Source of the DNA: a bacterium
Lineage (GTDB): Bacteria > SM23-81 > DAOVCL01
Direction: 5' to 3'
Length of the DNA stretch: 63,184 bases
Assembly: GCA_029932675.1 (NCBI GenBank)
Contig: JAOZPP010000009.1
Location: forward strand, 1-63,184
Positions 6,169-14,965 of this stretch are shown piece by piece. The position numbers and the translations under genes are program-made. How positions within the stretch are numbered: position 1 is the first letter of the stretch; the number at the start of each line of letters is the position of its first letter. The notes under the pieces were generated by a model, which did no database searches, was not told the DNA's origin, and saw only the letters and a list, made by a program, of their open reading frames with translations.

Positions 6169-8268
6169 ATGAAGGTCAAGAGGCTTATCTCCACCATCTT
6201 TGCCCTCACCCTAATACTGGGGCTCTGGATTGGTTGTGGAAAGAAGGAGGGGGTAAATCCAGTTCCAAAGACTACCGAGGTAGCTCTCATAGACACCCTT
6301 TATGGCGCAGCCGATACCCTACAGGCGGGGGATACCCTTATCATTACCGCAAGGGTGGTGGATGAGGAGGATATGCCCAAACAGGGGGAGTGGGTCGATT
6401 TCTCAACTACCTACGGAACTCTAAACCCTCCCTCAGCCGTCTCAGACAGCTTGGGAGAGGCATGGGCCAACCTCATTGCTCCCGCTAATGCCCCCGACAC
6501 CTCAGCTACAGTAACGGCCAAGGTTAGGTCCAGTGGAAACAGCATGGAGCTCTCAGTTCCCATTAAGAGAAGAGGAGAGGTTACCCCTGGCGAACCATTT
6601 AACCTGAGCTTAGAGGTAACCCCCACTTCCCTCTTAGCCAATGAAAACGACACAGCCACGGTGACGGCAACGGTAACCGACATAAACTGGGACCCGGTTC
6701 CAGATGGGACACCGGTTGCCTTCGTTGCCGGGGAAAGGTTTGCAGACCTAAACGGCGATGGGTATTTCACTCCAGGGGTTGACTCCCTGCTCATAGATGC
6801 CAACGGAGATGGAGAGTGGAATCCGGTGGGGAGCATCCCCTCAACAGCAACAACCTCCGGGGGCCAGGCTACTGTCTACTATATCGCTGGAAGGAACCCC
6901 CAGCTTGTCTATATCAAGGCCACCTCCGGACCAGCCCAAAAGGAGGCCACCGTAAACCTCGAGGCCTTAAGGGAGATCTGTAGCATTGAGCTGGAGCCAA
7001 AGGAATCCTCCATCCAGGTAAAGGGAACCGGAGGGGAGGAGATCTGCGAGATCACTGCCACTGGGTTCGATCGCTTCGACAACCCTGTCCCCCAGGGATT
7101 GGGGATAACCTTCAGGATCCTCCTGGGACCCGGTGGAGGGGAAAGCTTAGAGGATTCCAGCTATGGCCCCCTCACCAAGTACACCAACTCCGAGGGCAAG
7201 GCTAAGGTCTATCTCCATAGTGGAACCATCTCTGGAACAGTTCAGATCAGGGCCTTCTCCGGCCTAATCGCCTCAAATAATACCCTGGTAACGATCTGCA
7301 GTGGGCCTCCAAATGTGATCTCCCTGAGCGCAGATCCCCTAAACATAAGAGGTTGGGATTATGATGGGGTTCAATCAAAGGTTATGGCCATAGTTACAGA
7401 CAGGTTTGGCAACCCGGTTCCAGATGGCACTGCGGTCTACTTCTCCACCGAGGAGGGGATGGTAAGCACAAGAAATAGCGTCACCACTGGTGGGATCACC
7501 ACAGTTACCTATTATAGCTGCACCGACCCTTGGGATGACGGCCTGGCCTGGGTGGTGGGGTCCACCAGGACCACCTACCCCTCTACCAGAACCATCAAGG
7601 ACAGCGTGGGAATCATCGTCTCCGGCCCGCCGGTGACGATCAACTTCATCGATTACCCACTTAGTTTAGAGGCAGATGGGAGGGACAAGGGCAAGATACT
7701 TGTGGAGGTCTTAGATGTTAATGGCCATTTTGTGGTGGGAGGAACAACTGTGAAGTTTGAGACCACCCATGGAACAATTACCAGCTCAGCCACTACCGAG
7801 GATGGTGTTCATGCCAGTATTGCCGAGGCCGAGCTCACCAGTGAGGTCTTGGACAAGGACTATTCACTTACTACTCCCGACGATGGCAGAGGTGCTGTTG
7901 CCGTTGTCGCTGCGAAATCAGGCCTCTTTGCCACCAACAGCATCTCCATCGACTTCAAAACCACCTCGGCGAGCGCGGACAACTCCTCCATCGAGATCCC
8001 CACCACGGTGGAGACAAACTCACAAAACGCCTTCACGGTGAAGATCAAGGACTATTATGGCAACCCCTTGGGGGGACATCAATTAAATATTACCGCGGCG
8101 GGGGGAGGATCGGTTGCTCCTCCCTCGGGGACGACAGATGAATATGGGGTGGCTTCCGGTTTCATCTTCACCGCCCCCTCTGATTCGGGCAAGGTCTCCA
8201 TCATAGCCGTGGATACAGATCCCCTATATGGGGGGATAACCCTGAGCAAAACCGTTGAGGTCAAATGA
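6169..8268 (+). CDS. Lipoprotein with bacterial Ig-like (invasin-type) domains
   Basis: A 699-residue lipoprotein. The first 24 residues end in the lipobox GLWIGC, so the mature protein would be lipid-anchored at Cys. The rest is a string of about six invasin/Big_1-type Ig-like domains, recognisable by recurring DRFGNPVPDGTAVYFST and GGQATVYYIAG type segments. An EF-hand-like insert (DLNGDGYF, DANGDGEW) lies near residues 195-220. Such proteins act as surface adhesins or stalks. Start ATG 6169 follows AAGGAGG with 5-base spacing. The next gene, a beta-barrel protein, begins 14 bases after the stop, so the two probably work together at the outer membrane. Confidence 0.85.
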   Translation: MKVKRLISTIFALTLILGLWIGCGKKEGVNPVPKTTEVALIDTLYGAADTLQAGDTLIITARVVDEEDMPKQGEWVDFSTTYGTLNPPSAVSDSLGEAWANLIAPANAPDTSATVTAKVRSSGNSMELSVPIKRRGEVTPGEPFNLSLEVTPTSLLANENDTATVTATVTDINWDPVPDGTPVAFVAGERFADLNGDGYFTPGVDSLLIDANGDGEWNPVGSIPSTATTSGGQATVYYIAGRNPQLVYIKATSGPAQKEATVNLEALREICSIELEPKESSIQVKGTGGEEICEITATGFDRFDNPVPQGLGITFRILLGPGGGESLEDSSYGPLTKYTNSEGKAKVYLHSGTISGTVQIRAFSGLIASNNTLVTICSGPPNVISLSADPLNIRGWDYDGVQSKVMAIVTDRFGNPVPDGTAVYFSTEEGMVSTRNSVTTGGITTVTYYSCTDPWDDGLAWVVGSTRTTYPSTRTIKDSVGIIVSGPPVTINFIDYPLSLEADGRDKGKILVEVLDVNGHFVVGGTTVKFETTHGTITSSATTEDGVHASIAEAELTSEVLDKDYSLTTPDDGRGAVAVVAAKSGLFATNSISIDFKTTSASADNSSIEIPTTVETNSQNAFTVKIKDYYGNPLGGHQLNITAAGGGSVAPPSGTTDEYGVASGFIFTAPSDSGKVSIIAVDTDPLYGGITLSKTVEVK

Positions 8269-8282
8269 GAAGGAGGAACCCT

Positions 8283-9050
8283 ATGACCAAAAGAAAAGCC
8301 CTTGGAACCCTCTGTCTCCTTATCTCCCTCTTCATTGGGAGAGAATGTATAGCCCAACCCCTGGGAAATCTAATTGGGATAGGGAGTCCGGGGACAGAGC
8401 GGGTAGCGATCGAATATAACTATATTGGCAGGGTGGTAGAGGAAGACAGGGGAACAACGAAATTTGAGATAACCTCTAATCGATTCTTTGTCAAGGGAGA
8501 TTACAGCCTCTCCAACTTTGCAAACCTCTTTCTCAAATTGGGGGCAGCCGATCTCGATGTCCCCACTAAGGACCCCAAGTACACAGACTGCGATGGGGAC
8601 TTCCGCTTCGCTTACGGAGGGGGGGTAAAGGTCAGGCCTCTGGTGATAGGCCAATCTGGGTTTTTCCTCATTGGCCAGGGCGTAGCCTTGACCTCCGAGG
8701 GAAGAATCAATGATAGAGCCAACCATGTGCGTATCAAGGAGAAATACCGGTGGAGGGAATATCAAGCTGCTCTGGCCTTTGCTACTCAGATAAAAAAGGT
8801 CAACCTTTATCTTGGGTTGGGGAAGACCTGGCTTGAGGGAAAGAGGGATTGGACCAAGTACCTTATCCCCTCCAACCAACCCATAGATAAAGGAAGCGCC
8901 GATTTCTCTGACGACCAACAGTCCCTTCGCCCTTTTATCGGTGTTGACCTGCAACTACCCCAGGGCTATGCGGTCTCCTTAGAGGCAGGTGGGGTAGGCA
9001 AGGATGAGGTAACCCTAATGCTGGGCTTCAGCCAGAAGTCATCGAGATAG
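8283..9050 (+). CDS. Outer-membrane beta-barrel protein (hypothetical)
   Basis: A 255-residue protein with a signal peptide (hydrophobic segment LGTLCLLISLF, then ECIAQP as the likely cleavage region). The mature part has alternating beta-strand character with many aromatic and glycine residues (e.g. KVNLYLGLGKTW, GYAVSLEAGGVG) and ends LMLGFSQKSSR, as in small outer-membrane porin-like barrels. An ATG at 8265 overlaps the upstream stop, but AAGGAGG at 8269-8276 is correctly spaced only for the ATG at 8283, so I start there. It is second in the operon with the Ig-like lipoprotein. Substrate or partner unknown. Confidence 0.75.
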   Translation: MTKRKALGTLCLLISLFIGRECIAQPLGNLIGIGSPGTERVAIEYNYIGRVVEEDRGTTKFEITSNRFFVKGDYSLSNFANLFLKLGAADLDVPTKDPKYTDCDGDFRFAYGGGVKVRPLVIGQSGFFLIGQGVALTSEGRINDRANHVRIKEKYRWREYQAALAFATQIKKVNLYLGLGKTWLEGKRDWTKYLIPSNQPIDKGSADFSDDQQSLRPFIGVDLQLPQGYAVSLEAGGVGKDEVTLMLGFSQKSSR

Positions 9051-9084
9051 AAGCCCTCGGTTTCAAAGAATTAAGGAGGATTCA

Positions 9085-9381
9085 ATGGCTCCTCAACCTC
9101 CTAAATTCTATAAAAACCCTGGAATTGCCACAGTTCTCTCCTTCCTCTATATGGGACTGGGCCAGATCTACAATGGGCAGATCGCTAAAGGAGTTGCTTT
9201 TATCGTCGCCTACGCGGTTTCCATCGGTTTGATGGCTGTCCTTATCGGCTTCATCACTACACCTTTACTTTGGATATGGGGAATGATTGATGCAAACAGG
9301 TCAGCAAAGAAGATCAACGAGGAGTTGGCTGCTGGTTCGCCACCAGGGCAGATCACGAGCGGGGAGACAAACAGCAACTGA
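9085..9381 (+). CDS. TM2-domain-like small membrane protein
   Basis: A 98-residue protein with two hydrophobic helices: TVLSFLYMGLGQIYNGQIAKG, split by the GLGQIYNGQ turn typical of TM2/DUF5683-like proteins, then VAYAVSIGLMAVLIGFITTP. The WGMIDA motif follows the second helix and the tail is hydrophilic. Start ATG 9085 follows AAGGAGGA. It lies 34 bases after the barrel gene and probably closes that operon. The family is widespread and of unknown function. Confidence 0.8.
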   Translation: MAPQPPKFYKNPGIATVLSFLYMGLGQIYNGQIAKGVAFIVAYAVSIGLMAVLIGFITTPLLWIWGMIDANRSAKKINEELAAGSPPGQITSGETNSN

Positions 9382-9452
9382 CCGAAATTGCCCTTTATGT
9401 ATCTGTTTCGTGGGGAGAGATGTCTCTCCGCCCTTTCTCCGCTAAGTTCTGC

Positions 9453-9474
9453 GGACAGGTCTAAAGGCCTGCCC
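9453..9474. repeat. GGACAG-type dispersed palindrome, copy 1
   Basis: GGACAGGTC-TAAA-GGCCTGCCC, a 22-base near-palindrome (one G:T-type mismatch) of the same design as the elements at 26433-26454 and 27450-27471. All three sit in intergenic DNA. Confidence 0.6.
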
Positions 9475-9506
9475 TACAGCTATAATCAAAAGTAGAAGCT
9501 AAGTCC

Positions 9507-9537
9507 TTGAAACTCAGTAACTTTCGTGAGTTATTAT
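9507..9537 (+). promoter_or_regulatory. Possible promoter of the structured RNA
   Basis: TTGAAA at 9507-9512 and TATTAT at 9532-9537 are separated by 19 bases, longer than ideal. Initiation would fall near 9544, just at the start of the structured segment. Confidence 0.35.
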
Positions 9538-9543
9538 AGACGA

Positions 9544-9703
9544 GCGCTGTGGATGATAACACCCCCAGCGAGCAAAAGTAGAGGTGTAGGGTTCGGGGAT
9601 GACGAGCCACGAACCCAATGATTTTTTGGGCGTGGCCTGGCTGCGCTATGAATAATCCGGGTTAAACGAGGGGCAGGAACAGCTCCTGTCACCTCGTTTT
9701 TTT
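9544..9703 (+). ncRNA. Candidate small RNA or 5' leader with strong hairpins
   Basis: About 160 bases with no ORF but dense pairing: CGCTG (9545-9549) with CAGCG (9566-9570); a long hairpin GCCACG-AA-CCCAA / TTGGG-CGTGGC (9606-9636); and a final intrinsic terminator (9665-9703). A plausible promoter precedes it. Size and promoter-terminator organisation fit an independent small RNA such as a 6S-type RNA or a regulatory sRNA; a terminated leader of the downstream dehydrogenase gene is less likely, because that gene has its own promoter at 9748. Three GGA trinucleotides lie in or near predicted loops (9551, 9597, 9676), so CsrA binding is conceivable. I could not assign it to a known family. 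Confidence 0.5.
9665..9703 (+). terminator. Intrinsic terminator of the structured RNA
   Basis: AACGAGG (9665-9671) pairs with CCTCGTT (9692-9698), with an inner stem CAGGA/TCCTG, followed by T7. It is among the strongest terminators in the window and points rightward. Confidence 0.9.
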
Positions 9704-9747
9704 ACCTCCGCTTCCCCGAAAATATCAGCAGGCTCGGAAATTATTGG

Positions 9748-9776
9748 TTGACGGCTTAAGCCCTTTTTGGTAATTT
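9748..9776 (+). promoter_or_regulatory. Sigma-70 promoter of the lipid A gene run
   Basis: TTGACG at 9748-9753, 17 bases, and TAATTT at 9771-9776 preceded by TGG (extended -10). It is 18 bases before the TTG start at 9795. Confidence 0.7.
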
Positions 9777-9794
9777 AAGCCCAAAGGAGAAAGA

Positions 9795-10760
9795 TTGCAG
9801 AGGATAAAGGTTGGAGTAATAGGGGTTGGCCACCTGGGAAAGTATCACCTGCAGAGGCTTTTAGAGCTTCCCCAGGCCCAAGTAGTTGGCCTCTTCGACC
9901 GCGATAAAGGGAGGGGGGAAAGGGTGGCCACGAGCCTGGGGCTTAAGGCCTGGCCCACTCTCACTAGCCTCCTTAGGGAGGCAGAGGCTGTGGTTGTTGC
10001 TGTCCCGACCATCTCCCATTACGAGATCGTGATGGAGGCCCTCTCTCAGGGACTGGATGTGTTGGTGGAGAAACCGATTGCCCGTAACCTTGATGAAGCG
10101 GGGGAGATGGTGGAAGTGGCCCAGAAGGGCAAAAGCATCCTTCAGATAGGTCATATTGAGAGGTTTAACCCCGCCTTCCTCTCTTTGCGGGAAATGAAGG
10201 TGAAACCCCAATTCATTGAAGGCCATAGGCTTTCCTCCTTTAGCCCCCGGGGGAGAGATGTAGCCGTGGTATTGGACCTGATGATTCACGATTTAGATCT
10301 TGTCCTTTGTTTGGTGAAGTCCCGGCCTCAATCTGTGGAGGCCATGGGGGTTGCGGTCATCTCTCCAGAGGAGGACATTGCCAATGCCAGAATTGACTTT
10401 GAGAATGGGTGTGTAGCTAATCTAACCGCCAGCAGGATTTCGGCCAAATCAATGCGCAAACTGAGGATCTTCCAGAAGGATTCCTACTTATCCCTTGACT
10501 TTATTCAAAGGAATTTAGAATTATACAGGCTTCTCCCCTCCCCGGGCAAGGGGAATGGGGAGAAATTATATGACTTAGGGGGGAAAAGCCTCATCCGCAA
10601 AAAATTGGGCGATCGCGGGATAGATCCTCTGCGAGAGGAACTCAACTCCTTTCTCCGCTCCGTGGCATCACGCACCCCTCCACCAGTCACCGGCAGGGAT
10701 GGATTGCAGGCCCTCAAGTTGGCTTTAAAGGTTATCGAGGCTATAAGATGCAGAACTTAG
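9795..10760 (+). CDS. gnnA: Gfo/Idh/MocA oxidoreductase, probable UDP-GlcNAc 3-dehydrogenase
   Basis: A 321-residue NAD-dependent dehydrogenase of the Gfo/Idh/MocA family. The N-terminal Rossmann motif is GVIGVGHLGKYH. The family signature VEKPIARNLDEA is near residue 93, and IGHIERFNP and VLDLMIHDLDL carry the catalytic Lys/Asp/His region. The start is TTG at 9795, well spaced from AAAGGAGA; no ATG fits the family N-terminus. It directly precedes lpxB, and a homologue in this position in other bacteria is GnnA, which oxidises UDP-GlcNAc towards the 3-amino lipid A precursor. The partner transaminase gnnB is not in this window, so the exact substrate is inferred from context. Confidence 0.8.
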   Translation: MQRIKVGVIGVGHLGKYHLQRLLELPQAQVVGLFDRDKGRGERVATSLGLKAWPTLTSLLREAEAVVVAVPTISHYEIVMEALSQGLDVLVEKPIARNLDEAGEMVEVAQKGKSILQIGHIERFNPAFLSLREMKVKPQFIEGHRLSSFSPRGRDVAVVLDLMIHDLDLVLCLVKSRPQSVEAMGVAVISPEEDIANARIDFENGCVANLTASRISAKSMRKLRIFQKDSYLSLDFIQRNLELYRLLPSPGKGNGEKLYDLGGKSLIRKKLGDRGIDPLREELNSFLRSVASRTPPPVTGRDGLQALKLALKVIEAIRCRT

Positions 10761-11986
10761 CCGGTTGGAATCACCCACCTTCCAGTGAGGTTTCAGGACC
10801 ATCTAATGCACTTCTTTCCACCTCTAAGGGCTCCGCCGGGGGGGCCAAAAACCTTAAGCTAATGATCCTCGCCGGTGAGGTCTCGGGAGATATTCATGCT
10901 GCAGGTCTGGTCCATAAGTTGAAGGAGATCCTCCCTAAAAGCTACTTCTTCGGAATGGGCGGACCGAAGATGGAGGAGGAGGGAGTTAAACTCTTCCACC
11001 ATATTCAGGAGCTTTCGTTTATCGGTTTCACTGAGCCCTTGAGGAAGCTCCCCTTTTTCCATCGCCTCATGCGGGAGATGACTTGGCTTTTAGATGAGGA
11101 GAGGCCAAATCTGGTAATCTTGGTTGATTACCCTGGCTTCAACTTGCGGTTCGCTCGGCAGGTGAAGAAAAGAAGAATTCGCCTCATCTACTATATCTGC
11201 CCTCAGGTCTGGGCTTGGGGAGGGTGGAGAGTAAAGAGGATGGCCAAATTAGTGGACAGGGCCATAGTCTTCTTCCCCTTTGAAGAGAACCTCTACCGCC
11301 GGGCAAGGCTGAGAGCTGATTTCGTTGGCCACCCTTTGATAGAGATAATTGGTGAAAAACAAAGAGCGGGTACCTTTCTTCAGGAGATGGGAGTAAGGAA
11401 AGGGGAAAAGGTCTTAGGGCTCTTCCCGGGAAGCAGGGAGGGGGAAGTAAGGAGAATCCTTCCCCTTATGCTGGAGGCCTGCAGGCTTTTAGCTAAAAAG
11501 GTTAAGCTAAGGGCATTCCTTGCCCTCTCCTCAAATATCCCTCTCCATCTCGCTGAGTCCTTAGTTCAAGGCTATGAGGTTAAGATCCTTCAAGAAAGGA
11601 ATTATGAACTTATCTGTTGTTCATCTATTATCTTGGTAGCCTCGGGGACTGCAACCCTCGAGGCAGCGATCGTGGGAACACCAATGGTTATCGTCTATAA
11701 ACTTCCCTTACTCTCCTGGATTTTGGGAAGGCTATTGGTCAGACTCCCCCATATAGGGATGGTCAACATACTCTCTGAAAACCGCCTGGTCCCTGAGCTG
11801 ATTCAGAATAAAGCCCAACCCCATCGCATAGCTAACGAGGCCTGGAGGTTGCTTAAGGATGAGCAACGGAGGGTGAAGATAAAGGAAGGGCTGTTAGAGG
11901 TGAAAAGGTTGTTGGGGGAACCCGGTGCTTACCTCAGGGCCGCCCATATAGTGGCCGAGGTCTTAGAGGATGGTGGGGAATGTTAA
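10748..11986 (+). CDS. lpxB: Lipid-A-disaccharide synthase
   Basis: LpxB condenses UDP-2,3-diacylglucosamine with lipid X to form the tetraacyl disaccharide 1-phosphate at the inner membrane. Family motifs are clear: MILAGEVSGDIHAAGLV, FFGMGGPKM, LVDYPGFNLR, YYICPQVWAWG, FVGHPLIE, LFPGSREGEV and ASGTATLEAAI. At 412 residues it is about 35 longer than usual: the extra N-terminus (NHPPSSEVSGPSNAL and on) looks non-conserved. ATG 10748 overlaps the upstream gene by 13 bases and may use translational coupling. An internal start near ATG 10862 would give a normal length but lacks a Shine-Dalgarno. Confidence 0.95.
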   Translation: MQNLAGWNHPPSSEVSGPSNALLSTSKGSAGGAKNLKLMILAGEVSGDIHAAGLVHKLKEILPKSYFFGMGGPKMEEEGVKLFHHIQELSFIGFTEPLRKLPFFHRLMREMTWLLDEERPNLVILVDYPGFNLRFARQVKKRRIRLIYYICPQVWAWGGWRVKRMAKLVDRAIVFFPFEENLYRRARLRADFVGHPLIEIIGEKQRAGTFLQEMGVRKGEKVLGLFPGSREGEVRRILPLMLEACRLLAKKVKLRAFLALSSNIPLHLAESLVQGYEVKILQERNYELICCSSIILVASGTATLEAAIVGTPMVIVYKLPLLSWILGRLLVRLPHIGMVNILSENRLVPELIQNKAQPHRIANEAWRLLKDEQRRVKIKEGLLEVKRLLGEPGAYLRAAHIVAEVLEDGGEC

Positions 11987-12596
11987 CCTAAAATTGGCCA
12001 CTCTCTTCGGACCAACCCTCCTGCTGAGCTGGGGAAGAAGCCTGAGGATAAGGTTCTGCGGGAGTGGTGATCAGAGGAGGTGTATCTATGCCCTCTGGCA
12101 TGGGAGGATGTTCATCCTCATCTACTTCTACCGGAAGAGGGGAATAAAGGTGCTGATCAGCCAGCATTTGGACGGGGAACTGGTGGCGAGGATAATTAAG
12201 GGTTTAGGTTATCACCCGGCGAGGGGATCGAGCACAAGAGGGGGCCTGAAGGGATTCTTTGAATTGTCCCAGGAAGCAGGGACAAGGAGTTTGGCTATTA
12301 CCCCTGACGGTCCGCGGGGTCCAAAAGAGATTGTCCAACCAGGAATCATCTTGCTCGCCCAGAGGACTAACCTTCCCATTATCCCTTTAGGGGCCTCTGC
12401 CCAAAGAAAGTGGATTCTTCCCAGTTGGGATGGCTTCCTCCTCCCCCACCCTTTCTCCCCCGCAGTGGTAGTTGAGGGCCAACCACTCTGGGTGGAGAGA
12501 AACTTGGGGGAAGAGGCCTTAGAGGAGAAGAGGAATGAGTTGGCCCGGAGGTTAAGGGAAGTTAACCTCAAGGCAGATAATTTCTTTTTGAGATGA
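11970..12596 (+). CDS. DUF374 lysophospholipid acyltransferase-like protein
   Basis: A 208-residue protein of the DUF374 family, related to lysophospholipid and lipid A acyltransferases. It carries WHGRMFILI (the acyltransferase H-block region), GSSTRGGLKGFFEL, and ITPDGPRGPKE followed by PIIPLGASA. Members typically sit beside waaA, as here, and are thought to acylate or process lipid A/Kdo intermediates; the reaction is not established. It overlaps lpxB by 17 bases and the waaA start by 4 (ATGA), so the genes are translationally coupled. Confidence 0.88.
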   Translation: MVGNVNLKLATLFGPTLLLSWGRSLRIRFCGSGDQRRCIYALWHGRMFILIYFYRKRGIKVLISQHLDGELVARIIKGLGYHPARGSSTRGGLKGFFELSQEAGTRSLAITPDGPRGPKEIVQPGIILLAQRTNLPIIPLGASAQRKWILPSWDGFLLPHPFSPAVVVEGQPLWVERNLGEEALEEKRNELARRLREVNLKADNFFLR

Positions 12597-13831
12597 GAGG
12601 GATATATACCTTTCTGTTTTGGCTTCTCCTGATTGGCTCCTCTCCGATTCTCTTACCCCTCTCCATCCTCAAAGGCTATGGGGTAAAGGGCAGGCTGGGA
12701 ATCCTGCCTAAAGGGGTAAAGGCAGGTGGGATCTGGCTCCATGGGGCTTCCATAGGGGAGATAGGGATCTTAGCCTCCCTGGCCAAGAGGATAAGGGGCA
12801 ATGCCCCGCAACTTCCTCTCTCCATCTCAGCTACTACCTTAACTGGGTTGCAGAGGGCCAAGTCCCTATTCCCCGCGGCAACCCCTTTCCTCCTCCCCCT
12901 TGATCTTCCCCTAACCATAGCCAGAGCCTTTAACTCCCTCAGGCCAAGGGCTCTGATCATTGCGGAGTCAGAGCTCTGGCCCAACCTAATATATGAGGCT
13001 GCGCTACGCAATTGTCCCCTCTTTTTGGTCAATGCCCGCATATCCCCCTCCTCACGGTATAGGCTTTTGAAATCGCTCTTCCCTTATCTCTTCGGCTCCT
13101 TTACTAAGATCTTCTGTCGGGGAGAGGGGGACAAAAGAGGGTTTAAGGCCTTAGGGGTAAAGGAAGGGAGGTTGCGGGTGGCCGGAGATCTTAAATTCGA
13201 CCCTCTTCTCTCCTCCCCTGCACCTCTTGTTTTGAGGAAAAGTCTGGGGGTTCAGCCTGAGGAAAAGGTCTTAGTAGCCGGTTGCACCAGGAAAGGGGAG
13301 GAGGAAAAGGTCCTCAGGGCCTTCTCCCAAGTGAACTCACCGCAGACCGTCCTTATCCTTGCCCCCAGACACCTGGAGAGGTTAGAAGAGGTGGAGAGGA
13401 TCTTGAAGAAAATGGGGATTGGCTATATCCGTCGGGGCCAGGCGTCACAGAGGACCCAAGAGAGGGTGATCCTCCTGGATACATATGGTGAACTCTCCTC
13501 CATCTACTCCATCTGCTATGCGGCATTTATCGGGGGGAGCTTGGAGCCATTCGGTGGACACAACCCGTTGGAACCCGCTTGGTATGGGGTCCCGGTCCTT
13601 TTTGGCCCCCATACTGAATCAAACCCAGAGGGGGCTAAGGCCCTCTTAAGAAGGGGAGGAGGGGTGAGGGTAAGGGATGAGGATGAATTGGCTCAGACCT
13701 GGAGGGGACTCCTTGATGATCCCGAGGAGAGGGAGAGGAAGGGAAAAGCTGCCCAAAGGGTGGTGGAGGAGAGTATGGGGAAGGCTGAGCAAATAGCTCA
13801 AGAGATCCTTCAGGAGCTTGACTACCCGTAG
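12593..13831 (+). CDS. waaA: 3-deoxy-D-manno-octulosonic acid (Kdo) transferase
   Basis: WaaA/KdtA transfers Kdo from CMP-Kdo to lipid IVA. The 412-residue length is normal. An N-terminal membrane anchor (residues 4-25) is followed by IWLHGASIGEI with the catalytic-region Glu, ISATTLTGLQRA, IIAESELWPNL, FLVNARISPSS, and in the C-terminal half YAAFIGGSLEPFGGHNPLEP and PVLFGPHTES. The start ATG overlaps the previous stop. Confidence 0.96.
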   Translation: MRGIYTFLFWLLLIGSSPILLPLSILKGYGVKGRLGILPKGVKAGGIWLHGASIGEIGILASLAKRIRGNAPQLPLSISATTLTGLQRAKSLFPAATPFLLPLDLPLTIARAFNSLRPRALIIAESELWPNLIYEAALRNCPLFLVNARISPSSRYRLLKSLFPYLFGSFTKIFCRGEGDKRGFKALGVKEGRLRVAGDLKFDPLLSSPAPLVLRKSLGVQPEEKVLVAGCTRKGEEEKVLRAFSQVNSPQTVLILAPRHLERLEEVERILKKMGIGYIRRGQASQRTQERVILLDTYGELSSIYSICYAAFIGGSLEPFGGHNPLEPAWYGVPVLFGPHTESNPEGAKALLRRGGGVRVRDEDELAQTWRGLLDDPEERERKGKAAQRVVEESMGKAEQIAQEILQELDYP

Positions 13832-13888
13832 CAAATCAAAGAAAAGCGGATAGATCTGAAGGCCCTCTCCTACGAAACCGAACAGATT

Positions 13889-14932
13889 ATGAGAGCGAAA
13901 AAATTCCCCCTTTGCCTTTTAGGCCTCCCCCTCGTCCCCCTCTACTTTCTGGGGTGGGGTTTGAGAACCTCCCTCTACCGACGAGGGTTTATCCCCCAGA
14001 AGAAACTCCGGGCCAGGGTGATCTCAGTAGGAAATATCACCTTAGGGGGAAGTGGTAAAACACCATTTGTCCTCTACTTAGCTCAAAGGCTGAAAAAGAA
14101 GGGCCACCGACCAGCGGTGCTTAGTCGCGGGTATGGACGCAAGGGGAAGGAACCCCTTTTGGTAGAAAGGGCAGAGGGTAAAACCCCGCGAGATATGGGA
14201 GATGAGCCTTATCTTCTATCCAGATATGGCATACCAGTTCTGGTTGGAAAGGACAGGTTCTCCTCAGGAGTGCTTGCTCAATCTAAGGGGTTTTCCCCCC
14301 TGATCCTGGACGATGGATTTCAATATTTAAACCTCTACCGGGATGTGGAGATCCTGATCATTGACTCCTCCAACCCTTTTGGCAATGGTCTTCTCCTTCC
14401 CGCAGGTCCGCTGAGAGAGCCTTTAAGCGAAGTGGGGAGGGCAGATCTTATCATCCTCAATAGGGCTGATCAGGCCAGGGGTTTGGAGGCCCTGAAGGGA
14501 AGATTGCGCAAGCTCAACCCCAGAGCTCCCCTTTTTGAGGCGTACTATCTTCCCCAATCCCTCCACTTACTGGGGGAAACCAAGGAGAGACCCCTAACTG
14601 AGTTGGAAGGGAGGAGGGTGTTCGCCCTCTCTGCCCTGGGGAACCCTGGACCCTTCGAAACCTCCTTGGTCAATCTAAGAGCTGTGTTAGTGGGGAGAAA
14701 GAGGTTCCTCGACCACCATTTCTATAAAAAGGGCGAAGTGGAAAGGCTGGAGAGGGAGGCGAGGGGAAAGGGAGCAGAGTGGGTGGTAACCACTGAGAAG
14801 GATGAAGTAAAGCTCTCGGCCTTCCTTCCGTTTAGACTACCCATCCTTTCCCTACAGATGAAATTGATCATCAAGCAAGAAAGGGATTTCTGGCGAACTT
14901 TGGATGCCTTATTGGCCGAACAAAATCCGTGA
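13889..14932 (+). CDS. lpxK: Tetraacyldisaccharide 4'-kinase
   Basis: LpxK phosphorylates the lipid A disaccharide at the 4' position. Motifs: SVGNITLGGSGKTPFVLYLA holds the P-loop (GGSGKT), followed by VLSRGYGRKG, MGDEPYLLS, ILDDGFQYLNL, DSSNPFGNGLLLPAGPLREP and a C-terminal DHHFY with TTEKDEVKL. At 347 residues it is of usual size. It lies 57 bases downstream of waaA and starts with ATG 13889. Together with the genes before it, it completes a late lipid A block. Confidence 0.96.
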   Translation: MRAKKFPLCLLGLPLVPLYFLGWGLRTSLYRRGFIPQKKLRARVISVGNITLGGSGKTPFVLYLAQRLKKKGHRPAVLSRGYGRKGKEPLLVERAEGKTPRDMGDEPYLLSRYGIPVLVGKDRFSSGVLAQSKGFSPLILDDGFQYLNLYRDVEILIIDSSNPFGNGLLLPAGPLREPLSEVGRADLIILNRADQARGLEALKGRLRKLNPRAPLFEAYYLPQSLHLLGETKERPLTELEGRRVFALSALGNPGPFETSLVNLRAVLVGRKRFLDHHFYKKGEVERLEREARGKGAEWVVTTEKDEVKLSAFLPFRLPILSLQMKLIIKQERDFWRTLDALLAEQNP

Positions 14933-14965
14933 TTACTGACCCCTAAGAGAGGTTTAAGGAAGAGA

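Noticed and set aside
9413-9430. GGAGAGA/TCTCTCC hairpin after the TM2-like gene as a terminator
   Set aside because: It is not followed by a T-run on either strand; only a weak hairpin.
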